Shown here in pieces: positions 1 through 7,872 of a stretch of 64,000 bases of DNA. Where the stretch lies: NCBI RefSeq assembly GCF_900113695.1, contig NZ_FOQH01000002.1:434001-498000 (forward strand). The letters run 5' to 3'. The translations under genes were made by a program, and so were the position numbers. Positions within the stretch are counted from its first letter, which is position 1. Each line of letters starts with the position of its first letter. This DNA is from Albimonas pacifica (lineage in GTDB: Bacteria > Pseudomonadota > Alphaproteobacteria > Rhodobacterales > Rhodobacteraceae). The notes beneath the pieces are model-generated. The model saw nothing but the letters and a program-made list of their open reading frames with translations, was not told the origin of the DNA and did no database searches.

Positions 1-1
1 C

Positions 2-1348
2 TTCGTCTCGACCCACTTCATGGCCGAGGCGGAGCTCTGCGACCGCGTGGCCCTGATGCACGCGGGCCGGGTGCTCGCCTGCGACGCCCCTGCGGCGATC
101 GTGGCGCAGGCCGGGGCGGAGAGTTTCGAGGCGGCTTTCGTGGCCCATCTGCGCGCGGCCCTTGGCCCCCAGCCCGAGGCGCCCCCGCCGCCCGAGGCGG
201 GGGAGATCGCGCGCCCGCCCTCGGGCTGGTTCTCGCCCGCGCGCTTCACGGCCTTCGCCGCGCGCGAGACGCTGGAGCTGGTGCGCGATCCGATCCGGCT
301 GGCCTTCGCCTTCCTCGGCTCGGCGATCCTGCTGACCGTGTTCTGCTTCGGCATCACCCTCGACGTCGAGGACCTGCGCTTCGTCGTCCTCGACCAGGAC
401 CGCACGCCCCAGAGCCGGGCCTATGTCGCGGCCTTCGAGGGCTCTCGCTATTTCGCCGAAGGGCCGCCCGTGACCTCGCCCGCCGAGGCCGACCGCGCCC
501 TTGTCGAGGGCCGCGCCTCGCTGATGCTGGAGATCCCGCCGGGCTTCGGCCGGGCGCTGGAGCGGGGCGACGCGCCCGAGGTGCTGGCGGTGGTCGACGG
601 CGCGGTCCCCTACAAGGGCGAGACGGTGGAAAGCTACGTCGCCGGCATCCACGCGGCCCACCTCGCCGAGCTGGCCCGGGAGGGGGGCGAGCGGGCCTCC
701 GCCCTCGCCTCGATCGAGACGCGGTTCCGCTACAACCCCGGCTTCGAGAGCCTGGCCGCCATGGCCCCGGCGATGCCCGCGCTGCTCCTGATCCTGCTGC
801 CGGCGATCCTGACCGCGGTGTCGGTGACGCGCGAGCGGGAGCTGGGCACCATCGCCAATTTCCACGCCACGCCGGCGACGCGGCTGGAGTTCCTGCTGGG
901 CAAGCAGGCGCCCTACGTGGGCGTCGCCTTCGTCAACTTCCTGCTGCTGTCGGTGATGATCGCGGGCGTCTTCGGCGTGCCGATCAAGGGGGGCGCGGCG
1001 CCGCTGGCGCTGGGGGCGCTGCTCTACGTCTGGGCCACGACCGCCTACGGGCTGGTGATGGCGACGCTGGTCTCGAACCAGGTGGCGGCGGTCTTCGCCA
1101 CCGCGCTCAGCGCGCTGCTGCCGACCCTGCAGTTCTCGGGCCTGCTGCAGCCCGTCTCGACGCTGGAAGGGGGCGCGCGGGCGATCGGCACGCTGTGGCC
1201 GGCGGGGTGGTTCCTGCATCTCAACGTGGGGGCCTTCGCCAAGGGGCTCGGCTGGGCCGGGCTCTGGCCCGACATCGCGGCGCTGGCGCTGTTCGGGCCG
1301 GCGTTCCTGGGCCTCGCCTGCCTGCTGCTGAGGGGGCAGGAGCGATGA
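2..1348 (+). CDS. RbbA-like fused ABC transporter ATPase/permease, 3' part
   Basis: This is the C-terminal 448 residues of a gene that begins outside the window. The reading frame is open from base 2, and the first residues (FVSTHFMAEAELCDR) carry the switch histidine that ends an ABC nucleotide-binding domain. After a Pro-rich linker comes an ABC-2 type membrane domain. One membrane segment lies near residues 98-118, followed by a large periplasmic-type loop and a cluster of five hydrophobic segments from about residue 255. ATPase-permease fusions of this shape are typical of the RbbA/YhiH family of drug or toxin exporters. The stop overlaps the next start (ATGA), so the two subunits are translationally coupled. 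The substrate is not visible. Confidence 0.85.
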   Translation, partial: FVSTHFMAEAELCDRVALMHAGRVLACDAPAAIVAQAGAESFEAAFVAHLRAALGPQPEAPPPPEAGEIARPPSGWFSPARFTAFAARETLELVRDPIRLAFAFLGSAILLTVFCFGITLDVEDLRFVVLDQDRTPQSRAYVAAFEGSRYFAEGPPVTSPAEADRALVEGRASLMLEIPPGFGRALERGDAPEVLAVVDGAVPYKGETVESYVAGIHAAHLAELAREGGERASALASIETRFRYNPGFESLAAMAPAMPALLLILLPAILTAVSVTRERELGTIANFHATPATRLEFLLGKQAPYVGVAFVNFLLLSVMIAGVFGVPIKGGAAPLALGALLYVWATTAYGLVMATLVSNQVAAVFATALSALLPTLQFSGLLQPVSTLEGGARAIGTLWPAGWFLHLNVGAFAKGLGWAGLWPDIAALALFGPAFLGLACLLLRGQER

Positions 1349-2484
1349 TCGGACGGGCGCGGCGCATCTTCTGGCTGGGGCTGAAGGAGATCCTGAGCCT
1401 GCGGCGCGACATCGCCATGTCGCTGCTGCTGGTCTGGGCCTTCTCGGCCGCGGTCTACATGGACGCGACGGGCAAGACCGGCTCGGTCAACAACGTCTCG
1501 GTCGCGGTGGTGGACGAGGACCGCTCGGCCCTCTCCCGCGCGCTGGTGGCGGGGCTGCGCCCGCCGGAGTTCCAGCCGCCGGTGGAGATCGCCGCCGGCG
1601 AGGCGGACGCGCGGATGGACGCGGGCGAATACCTGTTCGTGATCTCGATCCCCCCGCGGTTCGAGGCCGACCTGATCGGCGCGCCCGCCGCCGGGCGGGG
1701 GCCGCAGATCCAGGTTCTGGTCGACGCCACCGCGATGGAGCAGGCGGGGCTGGGCGCGGGCTACATCCAGCGGATCCTGGGCGACGAGATCGCCCGCTTC
1801 GCCGCGGGGCGGGAGGGGGAGGCCGCCCAGGCGATCCGGCTGGTCTCGCGCTCCGCCTTCAACCCCAATCGCGACCCGGTGCAGTTCCAGGGCGTCACCA
1901 GCCTGATCGGCCACGTGACCATCCTGTCGGTGATCCTCGCCGGCGCCGCCCTGATCCGGGAGCGCGAGCACGGCACGCTGGAGCACCTGCTGGCCATGCC
2001 CCTCTCGCCCTTCGAGATCGCGGCGGCGAAGATCTGGGCGAACGGGGCGGTGGTGCTGGGGGCCACCACGCTCTCGATGCTGCTGCTGGTCGAGGGGGCG
2101 CTGGGGGTGGAGGTGGCGGGCTCGCGCCTGCTGTTCCTGGCCGGGACGGTGGTCTACCTGTTCTCGACCACGGCGCTGGGCATGTTCCTCGCCACCGCCG
2201 CGCGCTCGATGGCGCAGTTCGCGCTGCTGTTCTTCCTGGTGATCCTGCCGATGCAGCTTCTCTCGGGCGCCGAGACCCCGATCGAAGGCCAGCCCGACTG
2301 GCTGCAGCCCTTCACCCTGCTGCTGCCGTCCCGCCATTTCGTCGGCTTCGCCCAGGCGGTGATCTTCAAGGGCGCGGGCTTCGAGGTGGTCTGGCCGCAG
2401 TTCCTGGCGCTGGGGCTGATGGGGGCGACGCTGCTGGGGCTGAGCCTCGCGCGGTTCCGCGCCTCGGTGGCGGAGGAGCGCTGA
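1345..2484 (+). CDS. ABC-2 type permease, YhhJ-like
   Basis: A 379-residue membrane subunit that probably pairs with the preceding RbbA-like protein in an exporter complex. It has one N-terminal membrane segment (about residues 26-45), a long extracytoplasmic region, then a C-terminal bundle of hydrophobic helices starting with SLIGHVTILSVILAGAALI and containing the family-typical REREHGTLEHLLAMPL stretch. This is the ABC2_membrane_3 layout and closely resembles E. coli YhhJ, which follows YhiH in the same order. The ATG shares four bases with the upstream stop. A longer in-frame start exists inside the upstream gene, but it would overlap by 150 bases and is rejected. Confidence 0.88.
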   Translation: MIGRARRIFWLGLKEILSLRRDIAMSLLLVWAFSAAVYMDATGKTGSVNNVSVAVVDEDRSALSRALVAGLRPPEFQPPVEIAAGEADARMDAGEYLFVISIPPRFEADLIGAPAAGRGPQIQVLVDATAMEQAGLGAGYIQRILGDEIARFAAGREGEAAQAIRLVSRSAFNPNRDPVQFQGVTSLIGHVTILSVILAGAALIREREHGTLEHLLAMPLSPFEIAAAKIWANGAVVLGATTLSMLLLVEGALGVEVAGSRLLFLAGTVVYLFSTTALGMFLATAARSMAQFALLFFLVILPMQLLSGAETPIEGQPDWLQPFTLLLPSRHFVGFAQAVIFKGAGFEVVWPQFLALGLMGATLLGLSLARFRASVAEER

Positions 2485-2495
2485 GGGAAAACGAC

Positions 2496-2539
2496 CTGCA
2501 GTTGACCGGCGTCAAGGCGGCGTCTTGAATCGGGTGCAG
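2496..2539 (+). promoter_or_regulatory. Sigma70-like promoter of the phasin gene with flanking TGCAG motifs
   Basis: TTGACC (2502-2507) and TTGAAT (2525-2530) are separated by 17 bases, a good match to a housekeeping promoter. CTGCAG overlaps the upstream side of the -35, and GTGCAG lies just after the -10. Phasin genes are commonly repressed by PhaR, which is reported to bind TGC-rich sites, so the flanking motifs could be operators. The operator role is inference only. Confidence 0.45.
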
Positions 2540-2592
2540 ACTGGCGCAAAGCCCGCGAGCCCGAGTCGCGGCCCGTTCCAGGAGGAGTCGCC

Positions 2593-2988
2593 ATGACCCG
2601 TTCCCCGACCGCCGGCGTCCCGACGCCGGACCTCTCCGCCACGCCCTTCGCGCTGCTGGACCCCGCCCACGCGATGCGCGCAAGCCAGCGGTTCCTGTCG
2701 CTGGCGGCCGAGACCAACGCCCACGCCTTCGAGGGCCTGCAGCGGATGCAGCAGCAGTGGCTGGGCTTCGTCGCCGGCCGGCTGGAGGACGACCTGGCCA
2801 CGATGCGCGCGCTGGCCGCCTGCCGCAGCGCGCCCGAGGTCTGGGAGACCAGCCTGAAGTTCTGGGACCGCGCCGGGCGCCAGTACGCCGAGGAGGCGGA
2901 GGTGGTCGCCTCCGAGACCATGACCCAGGCGCGCGAGGGGGCCGAGGACCTCAAGCGCGAGGCCGCGGCCCTGGCCGAGGCCGACTGA
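2593..2988 (+). CDS. Phasin family protein
   Basis: A 131-residue amphipathic helical protein without a signal peptide. The helical core runs from roughly residue 30 to 125 (HAMRASQRFLSLAAETNAHA onward) with spaced aromatic residues (WLGFVAGRL, VWETSLKFWDRAGRQYAEEA), as in Phasin_2 proteins. Phasins coat polyhydroxyalkanoate granules and control their number and size. The start is supported by an AGGAGGAG ribosome binding site five bases upstream and by its own promoter. Neither a PHA synthase nor phaR is nearby, so the gene looks like a stand-alone unit. Some family members have unrelated stress roles. Confidence 0.82.
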   Translation: MTRSPTAGVPTPDLSATPFALLDPAHAMRASQRFLSLAAETNAHAFEGLQRMQQQWLGFVAGRLEDDLATMRALAACRSAPEVWETSLKFWDRAGRQYAEEAEVVASETMTQAREGAEDLKREAAALAEAD

Positions 2989-3048
2989 GCGCGGCCGGAG
3001 GCGAGGGCCGGCGCGCGGGCCCCGGGGCGATCCCGGGGCCCGGGCGCG

Positions 3049-3375
3049 TCACAGGCGGTTGCGGAACTCGTTCACGTCGTCGTCCTCGCCCTTGGGCCCG
3101 CGGGAGCGGCCGCGCCAGAAGCGCCAGATCAGCGCCAGCGAGAGGCCCGAGAACAGCATCCACGCCACCAGCAGCGCCAGCAGCCCGCCGGTCCCCGCGG
3201 GGTCGGGCAGCACCAGACCCAGGCCGATGCGCCACACCAGCAGGGCCAGCGCCATGGCGAAGGCGCCGAAGGAGAAGCTGAGCAGCACGTAGCCGGAGAC
3301 GACGAGCTCGGCCAGCAGCAGCGCCAGGCCCAGGCCCAGCCAGATCCACGGGTCGCTCAACCAGGCCGCCAGCAT
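3049..3375 (-). CDS. NfeD-like membrane protein
   Basis: A 108-residue protein with three or four hydrophobic segments: WIWLGLGLALLLAELVVSGY, then FSFGAFAMALALLVWRIGLG, then GGLLALLVAWMLFSGLSLAL. A short charged tail (GRSRGPKGEDDDVNEF) follows. NfeD proteins are nearly always encoded beside SPFH/stomatin proteins and are thought to support membrane microdomain organisation. Here the gene lies four bases after the stop of the SPFH gene and surely shares its transcript. The C-terminal soluble OB-fold found in longer NfeD proteins is absent, so this is the short form. Confidence 0.85.
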   Translation of the reverse strand: MLAAWLSDPWIWLGLGLALLLAELVVSGYVLLSFSFGAFAMALALLVWRIGLGLVLPDPAGTGGLLALLVAWMLFSGLSLALIWRFWRGRSRGPKGEDDDVNEFRNRL

Positions 3376-3379
3376 CGCC

Positions 3380-4273
3380 TCAGTCCTTCGCCAGGATGGT
3401 GGCCGCGCGGGTGAAGCCGTCGGTGGCGTCGCCCGGAAGCACGATGATCTTGGAGTTCGAGGAGGCGGCGAGCCGCTGGAACGCCTCGATCTGGCGCTCG
3501 GCGATCTGGAAGCGGGCCGCGGCCTCGCCGCCCTCGGCCATGCCGTCGCGGATCAGGCGGTTCGACTCGGCGGTGGCGTTGGCGGTGACCATCAGCGCCT
3601 CGGCCTCCTTCTGCTGCTTGTAGAGGGCGGCGTCGGCGGCGAGCTCGACCGCGCGCTTCTCGCCCTCGGCGCGCAGGATCGCGGCGCGGCGCATCCGCTC
3701 GGCCTCCAGCACCTCGGCCATGGCGCGCTGGGTCTCGGGCTTGAGCTCGACGTCGGTGATCTCGGCGCGGGAGATGTTGATGCCGTAGTCGTCGGCCGCG
3801 GCCTCCAGCGCCTGGCGGATCTCGACGTTGAGGCTCTCGCGCTCCTGCTGGACGGCGTCGAGCTCGACCTTGCCGATCTCGGCGCGCACCAGAGACTTGA
3901 TCAGGCCGATCACCAGCTCGTTGACGTTGGAGACGCGGAACACGGCGTATTCGGACTTCACGATCCGGTAGACGCAGAGCAGCTCGATCGAGAACACCAC
4001 GTTGTCGCGGCTGACCACGTCCAGACGGACGTCGGTGATCACCTGGTCGGCGATCGAGATCCTGGAGTGGACCTGGTCGAGGTAGGGCACCACCAGGTTC
4101 ACGCCCGCCGACAGCGTGCGGTGATACTTGCCCAGGCGCGTGACCACGTACTGTTCGGACTGGGGCACGATGCGCACCCCCAGGATCAGGGTGACCGCGA
4201 AGAACAGGATCACCACCACCAGCACCACCGAGCTGGCGTCGAACATCGTGAGGAAGTTCATCGGATCGTCCAT
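3380..4273 (-). CDS. SPFH/band 7 (stomatin-like) membrane protein
   Basis: A 297-residue SPFH protein. One N-terminal membrane anchor (about residues 13-33, VVLVVVILFFAVTLILGVRI) is followed directly by the band 7 domain (VPQSEQYVVTRLGKYHRTL) and a coiled coil rich in AEGEKRA and EAEAL motifs from about residue 190. Stomatin-like proteins oligomerise and scaffold membrane microdomains, often with an NfeD partner, which is the next gene. The start at MDDPMNF is chosen because a GGGGAGG ribosome binding site precedes it. A much longer open frame upstream has the composition of a chance frame. The QmcA/YbbK group is the closest recognised relative. Confidence 0.92.
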   Translation of the reverse strand: MDDPMNFLTMFDASSVVLVVVILFFAVTLILGVRIVPQSEQYVVTRLGKYHRTLSAGVNLVVPYLDQVHSRISIADQVITDVRLDVVSRDNVVFSIELLCVYRIVKSEYAVFRVSNVNELVIGLIKSLVRAEIGKVELDAVQQERESLNVEIRQALEAAADDYGINISRAEITDVELKPETQRAMAEVLEAERMRRAAILRAEGEKRAVELAADAALYKQQKEAEALMVTANATAESNRLIRDGMAEGGEAAARFQIAERQIEAFQRLAASSNSKIIVLPGDATDGFTRAATILAKD

Positions 4274-4450
4274 CGGCGCGCGGCCTCCCCTCGTGGTTGC
4301 GTCCGTCCATATGGACCCGCCGCGAGGCGCGTGCAACGCGCGAGGGGCCGGGGGCGGCGCCGGGCGACGTGGCGTCTGGGGCGTGGCGATCCGCGGACTC
4401 CGGCGGATCGCGGCGTTGCGATTCCGCGCCGCGCACCCCACACTCGGGGC

Positions 4451-5236
4451 ATGACCGGGCCGAGCATGCATCGACCGGCGGGGCCTGCGCGCCCCGTCGC
4501 GGGGGCCGCGGAGGTCCCCGGCGCGACCGCGCTCGCCGCGGCCGCGCCGGTGGAGCCGCGCGCCCCGGCGTCGCCCGCCTACACCCGCGCCGAGCAGGTC
4601 GCCGACGCCGCCGTCCACTGCGTGGGGGTGGCGCTGGCGCTGATGGCCGCGCCGGTGATGATCGTGATCGCCGCGCTGCTGGACGGGACCGGGCCGGTGA
4701 TCGCGGGCGTCTCGGTCTATGCGGCGGGGCTGATGCTGATGCTGGGCTGCTCGGCCGCCTATCACCTGCTGCCGCCGGTCAGGCCGGCCTGGCGCGAACT
4801 GCTGCGCCGGCTGGACCACGCCGCCATCTACCTCAAGATCGCCGCCACCCAGACCCCCTTCGCGGTGCTGATCGGGGGGGCGGGGGCGGCCTGGCTGCTG
4901 GGCTCGGTCTGGGTCGCGGCGCTGGGCGGGGCGGCGCTGCGGATCTTCTGGCCGCGCGGCTTCCGCCGGCTGGCGGTGCCCTTCTACCTGGCGCTGGGCT
5001 GGGCCGGCATGGCCCTGTTCTGGCCCGGTGCGGGGGAGGACGCGCTGGGCCTCGCCACCGTGATCCTGGTGATCGTGGGGGGGCTGCTCTACACCTTCGG
5101 CGTGGTGTTCCTGCTGGCCGAGCGGCTGCGCTACCACAACGCCATCTGGCACGGCTTCGTGCTGGTCGCGACCTTCGTCTTCTACGCCGCGGTGGTGTCC
5201 GAGATGGGGATCCGCGCCGTCGCGGGCCCGGTCTGA
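4451..5236 (+). CDS. Hemolysin III family (PAQR-like) membrane protein
   Basis: A 261-residue protein with about seven membrane segments. It shows the conserved polar signature of the family: AVHCVGVALAL in the first helix, the CSAAYHLL motif, LDHAAIYLKIAATQTPF, and a late YHNAIWHGFVL with the paired histidines that form the putative metal site of PAQR-fold proteins. The usual IAGTYTPF motif reads IAATQTPF here, a mild divergence. The hydrophilic N-terminus of about 45 residues is longer than usual, so a start slightly downstream (MHRPAG) is possible. The gene is divergent from the SPFH gene, leaving about 180 bases for control regions. The real function of the family is uncertain; the haemolysin name is historical. 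Confidence 0.85.
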   Translation: MTGPSMHRPAGPARPVAGAAEVPGATALAAAAPVEPRAPASPAYTRAEQVADAAVHCVGVALALMAAPVMIVIAALLDGTGPVIAGVSVYAAGLMLMLGCSAAYHLLPPVRPAWRELLRRLDHAAIYLKIAATQTPFAVLIGGAGAAWLLGSVWVAALGGAALRIFWPRGFRRLAVPFYLALGWAGMALFWPGAGEDALGLATVILVIVGGLLYTFGVVFLLAERLRYHNAIWHGFVLVATFVFYAAVVSEMGIRAVAGPV

Positions 5237-5329
5237 GGCGCCGCCGCGCCCTTGACCCCCGCGCCGCGCGCACGATCTGGAAGGACGCGCCGGCTCCCGG
5301 CGCGTGACCGCAGACCGCACGGAGACCCC

Positions 5330-5830
5330 ATGTCCCGCACCCGTTCCGCCCTGGGCGCGACGCTCGCCTGCCTGCTGGCGGCCGCGCCGGCCGCCGCCGA
5401 GCAGATCGGCGAGGTCGACACCGCCTTCAAGCTGGTGGGCGCCAACCACAAGATCGTGGTCGAGGCGTTCGACGATCCCAAGGTCGAGGGCGTCTCGTGC
5501 TTCCTCAGCCGGGCGAAGACCGGGGGCATCTCGGGCAGCCTGGGGCTGGCGGAGGACACCTCCGACGCCTCGATCGCCTGCCGCCAGGTGGGGCCGATCC
5601 GCTTCCTCGACGAGCTCGACGCCGGCGAGGAGGTGTTCCAGCGGCGGACCTCGATCGTCTTCAAGTCGATCCAGGTGGTGCGCTTCTGGGATCCCGAGCG
5701 CGCGACGCTGGTCTATCTGACCTATTCGGACAAGATGATCGACGGCTCGCCCAAGAACGCGATCTCCGCCGTCGCCGTGGGCCCCTGGGGCGACCAGCCC
5801 GCGCCCGAGCCTCCCGTCTACGACGACTGA
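5330..5830 (+). CDS. creA: CreA family periplasmic protein
   Basis: A 166-residue exported protein. The first 22 residues form a signal peptide ending in [10 protein letters not shown]. The mature part matches the CreA family over its whole length: [51 protein letters not shown] and [18 protein letters not shown]. Two cysteines (in VSCFLS and IACRQV) are probably disulfide-bonded in the periplasm. The biochemical role of CreA is unknown. It stands alone here without creBCD, as in most alphaproteobacteria. A large hairpin follows the stop and separates it from the convergent phosphoesterase gene. Confidence 0.92.
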   Translation: MSRTRSALGATLACLLAAAPAAAEQIGEVDTAFKLVGANHKIVVEAFDDPKVEGVSCFLSRAKTGGISGSLGLAEDTSDASIACRQVGPIRFLDELDAGEEVFQRRTSIVFKSIQVVRFWDPERATLVYLTYSDKMIDGSPKNAISAVAVGPWGDQPAPEPPVYDD

Positions 5831-5872
5831 CGCCCGAGGGTCTCGCGACCCCTGCCGTGGGAGACGTCCCCG

Positions 5873-5944
5873 CCAGGCCCGCCCGCAGGGCGCCTGCAGG
5901 CCGCCTGGCGAAGCGGTCTACAGGCGCCCTGCGGGCGGGCTTGG
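5873..5944. repeat. 24-bp inverted repeat between convergent genes; carries the shared 21-bp motif
   Basis: Bases 5873-5896 and 5921-5944 pair over 24 positions with a single G-T wobble around a 24-base loop. It lies between creA and the convergent phosphoesterase gene and could terminate transcription from both sides, although no T-run follows. The last 21 bases of the right arm (5924-5944) recur exactly at 14355-14375 and 52820-52840, so it is also a dispersed repeat. Confidence 0.75.
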
Positions 5945-5984
5945 CTGCGTCGCGCCCGAGGCCCGGGCGCGCCCCAAGGACGGG

Positions 5985-6800
5985 TCAGCCCGCGTGGGGC
6001 GTGCCGGAGAAATCGGCGGACGGGTCCGCCTCGAACGGGTGGAAGGGCCCGGGCTCGACCGGGACGGTCTTCACGGTCAGGCCGAGCGCGGGGGACCAGT
6101 CGTGCAGGCGGATCGCCGGCGCCTCGAGCGCGAAGCCGGGCCAGGCGCCGTCCTGCACGGGGGGGATCTGCACGCCGGTGGCGGGGCAGGCCGCGACCAG
6201 CGTCCCCGCCCAGTGCCGCTCGGCCGCCGCGTGCACATGGCCGGTGGCGACGCGCAGGACGCCGCGGCCCTGGAAGGTCTCCGCCGCCAGGTCCGCGCCC
6301 CGGAACACGAAGCGGTCCATGAACGGCAGGCCCATCGGGCAGGGCGGGTGATGGGCGAAGACCAGCGCCGGGCGGCCGCGGGCCAGGCGCTCGCGCGCCC
6401 AGGCCGCGCGCTCGGCGCAGAGACGGCCGGCGGTCTCGCCCTCCTCGATCGTGTCGAGGCCGAGGATCAGCAGGCCGTCCGCCTCCTGCGCGAAATGCAG
6501 GAACGGGCCGGCGGGCAGGTCGACGCGGGCGCCGAAGGCCGCCCGCATCCGCTCGCGCAGGTCGTGGTTGCCGGGCAGCAGGCGCAGCGGAGCCTTCAGG
6601 TCCGACAGGATCTCGGCCGCGAGCGCGTATTGCGCCTCGCCGCCGCCGTCGACGATGTCGCCGGTGTGCACCACCAGGTCCGGCCCGATCTCGTTGAGGC
6701 GCGCGACGGCCCGGGCGAGGCCCGCGGCCATGTCCACCCGGTCCTTCCACAGGGTCCCGGCGGCGGTGATATGGCTGTCGGTGATCTGGGCGATCCTCAT
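5985..6800 (-). CDS. Metallophosphoesterase, CpdA-like
   Basis: A 271-residue calcineurin-like phosphoesterase with the complete dinuclear metal signature: DSH near residue 8, GD in VHTGDIVD, GNHD in LLPGNHDL, then AHHP and GHVHAA near the C-terminus. This order matches class III cyclic nucleotide phosphodiesterases (CpdA) and related phosphohydrolases, so cAMP hydrolysis is possible, but substrate cannot be read from the motifs. It is cytoplasmic, with no signal peptide. Its ATG overlaps the stop of the EamA transporter gene by four bases, so the two are co-translated. The position of MRIAQITDSH as the first residues fits the family exactly. Confidence 0.87.
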   Translation of the reverse strand: MRIAQITDSHITAAGTLWKDRVDMAAGLARAVARLNEIGPDLVVHTGDIVDGGGEAQYALAAEILSDLKAPLRLLPGNHDLRERMRAAFGARVDLPAGPFLHFAQEADGLLILGLDTIEEGETAGRLCAERAAWARERLARGRPALVFAHHPPCPMGLPFMDRFVFRGADLAAETFQGRGVLRVATGHVHAAAERHWAGTLVAACPATGVQIPPVQDGAWPGFALEAPAIRLHDWSPALGLTVKTVPVEPGPFHPFEADPSADFSGTPHAG

Positions 6801-7711
6801 CGCGCGCTCCCCTTGCGCGCCGACGCCGCGCCGGTCCGACGCTCCCGCCAGAAGGCGTAGAGGCCGGCGGCCACGATCATCGCGGCGCCGATCATGGTCC
6901 GGGCGTCGGGGATCTCGCCGAAGACGGCGAATCCCAGGATCAGCGCCCACAGGATGACGGTGTAGCGGAACGGCGCGGTGAAGCCGATCTCCCCCGTGCG
7001 CATCGCCACCACGCCGGCGTGATAACACACGAAGATCGCCACCGAGGAGGCGACGATGGCGGTGACGTGCCACAGCTCCATCGGCGCCCAGGGCGAGACC
7101 AGCGAGCCGACCGCCCCCGTCGTGCCCACCGTCATCAGGGTGATGAAGGTGATCAGCAGGTGCGGCGTGGCGGGATCGGTGCGCCGGGTCACCACCTCGC
7201 GCACGCCGAAGCACAGCATGCCCCCCACGGCGTAGAGCGCGTCGGGGTCGAAGGCCTCGCCCCCCGGGCGCACGATCAGCATCACGCCCGCGAAGCCCGC
7301 GAGGATCGCGAGCCAGCGCCGCCAGCCCACCCGCTCCCCCAGCAGCACGCCCGCGAGCGTCAGCAGCAGCGGCAGCACCTGGTTGATCGCCGAGACCTCG
7401 GCCAGGCGCAGGCGCATCACCGCCTCGAGGTAGAGGATCGTGGCCCCGATCTCGGCCGCCGAGCGCAGGGCGAGCCACGGCAGGTCCTGCCGGGGTGGCG
7501 GGCGCAGCACGCCGCGCCGGGCCAGCACCGCCGCCACCGCCGCCGCCGCCAGCGCCGAGCGCAGCAGGATCGCCTGGAACATGCCGATGTCGGGAAGCAC
7601 CAGCTTCATCAGCGCGTCGTTGCAGGCGACGCCGAACATGGCCAGCGCCATCCACCCCGCCCCCTGCAGATTGCGGGCGAGTCGGTCGGCAGGGGCGAGG
7701 GCGAGCGCCAT
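6797..7711 (-). CDS. EamA/DMT-superfamily transporter
   Basis: A 304-residue inner-membrane protein with ten predicted hydrophobic segments arranged as two EamA halves. The repeats are recognisable by the glutamates at the ends of matching helices: AINQVLPLLLTLAGVLLGE in the first half and FRYTVILWALILGFAVFGE in the second. It resembles the RhtA/YdcZ type of drug/metabolite exporters common in Rhodobacterales, with no visible clue to substrate. It is the first gene of a two-gene operon with the metallophosphoesterase, and the short gap to divergent recG holds its control region. Confidence 0.85.
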   Translation of the reverse strand: MALALAPADRLARNLQGAGWMALAMFGVACNDALMKLVLPDIGMFQAILLRSALAAAAVAAVLARRGVLRPPPRQDLPWLALRSAAEIGATILYLEAVMRLRLAEVSAINQVLPLLLTLAGVLLGERVGWRRWLAILAGFAGVMLIVRPGGEAFDPDALYAVGGMLCFGVREVVTRRTDPATPHLLITFITLMTVGTTGAVGSLVSPWAPMELWHVTAIVASSVAIFVCYHAGVVAMRTGEIGFTAPFRYTVILWALILGFAVFGEIPDARTMIGAAMIVAAGLYAFWRERRTGAASARKGSAR

Positions 7712-7872
7712 GGAGGCTCCGGAGGCTGGGGGAGTTTTCAGCCTCCCTTATCTCCTTGGCGGGGCGCGCGCGGTCAAGCGGCTTGCACGGCGCGGACGGG
7801 GCCGCGAGGTCATGGCGCCCCCGGGGGCGCGCGCGGCTTTCCTCGGGCGCCGCGGCGCGCCATGTTGCGGCC

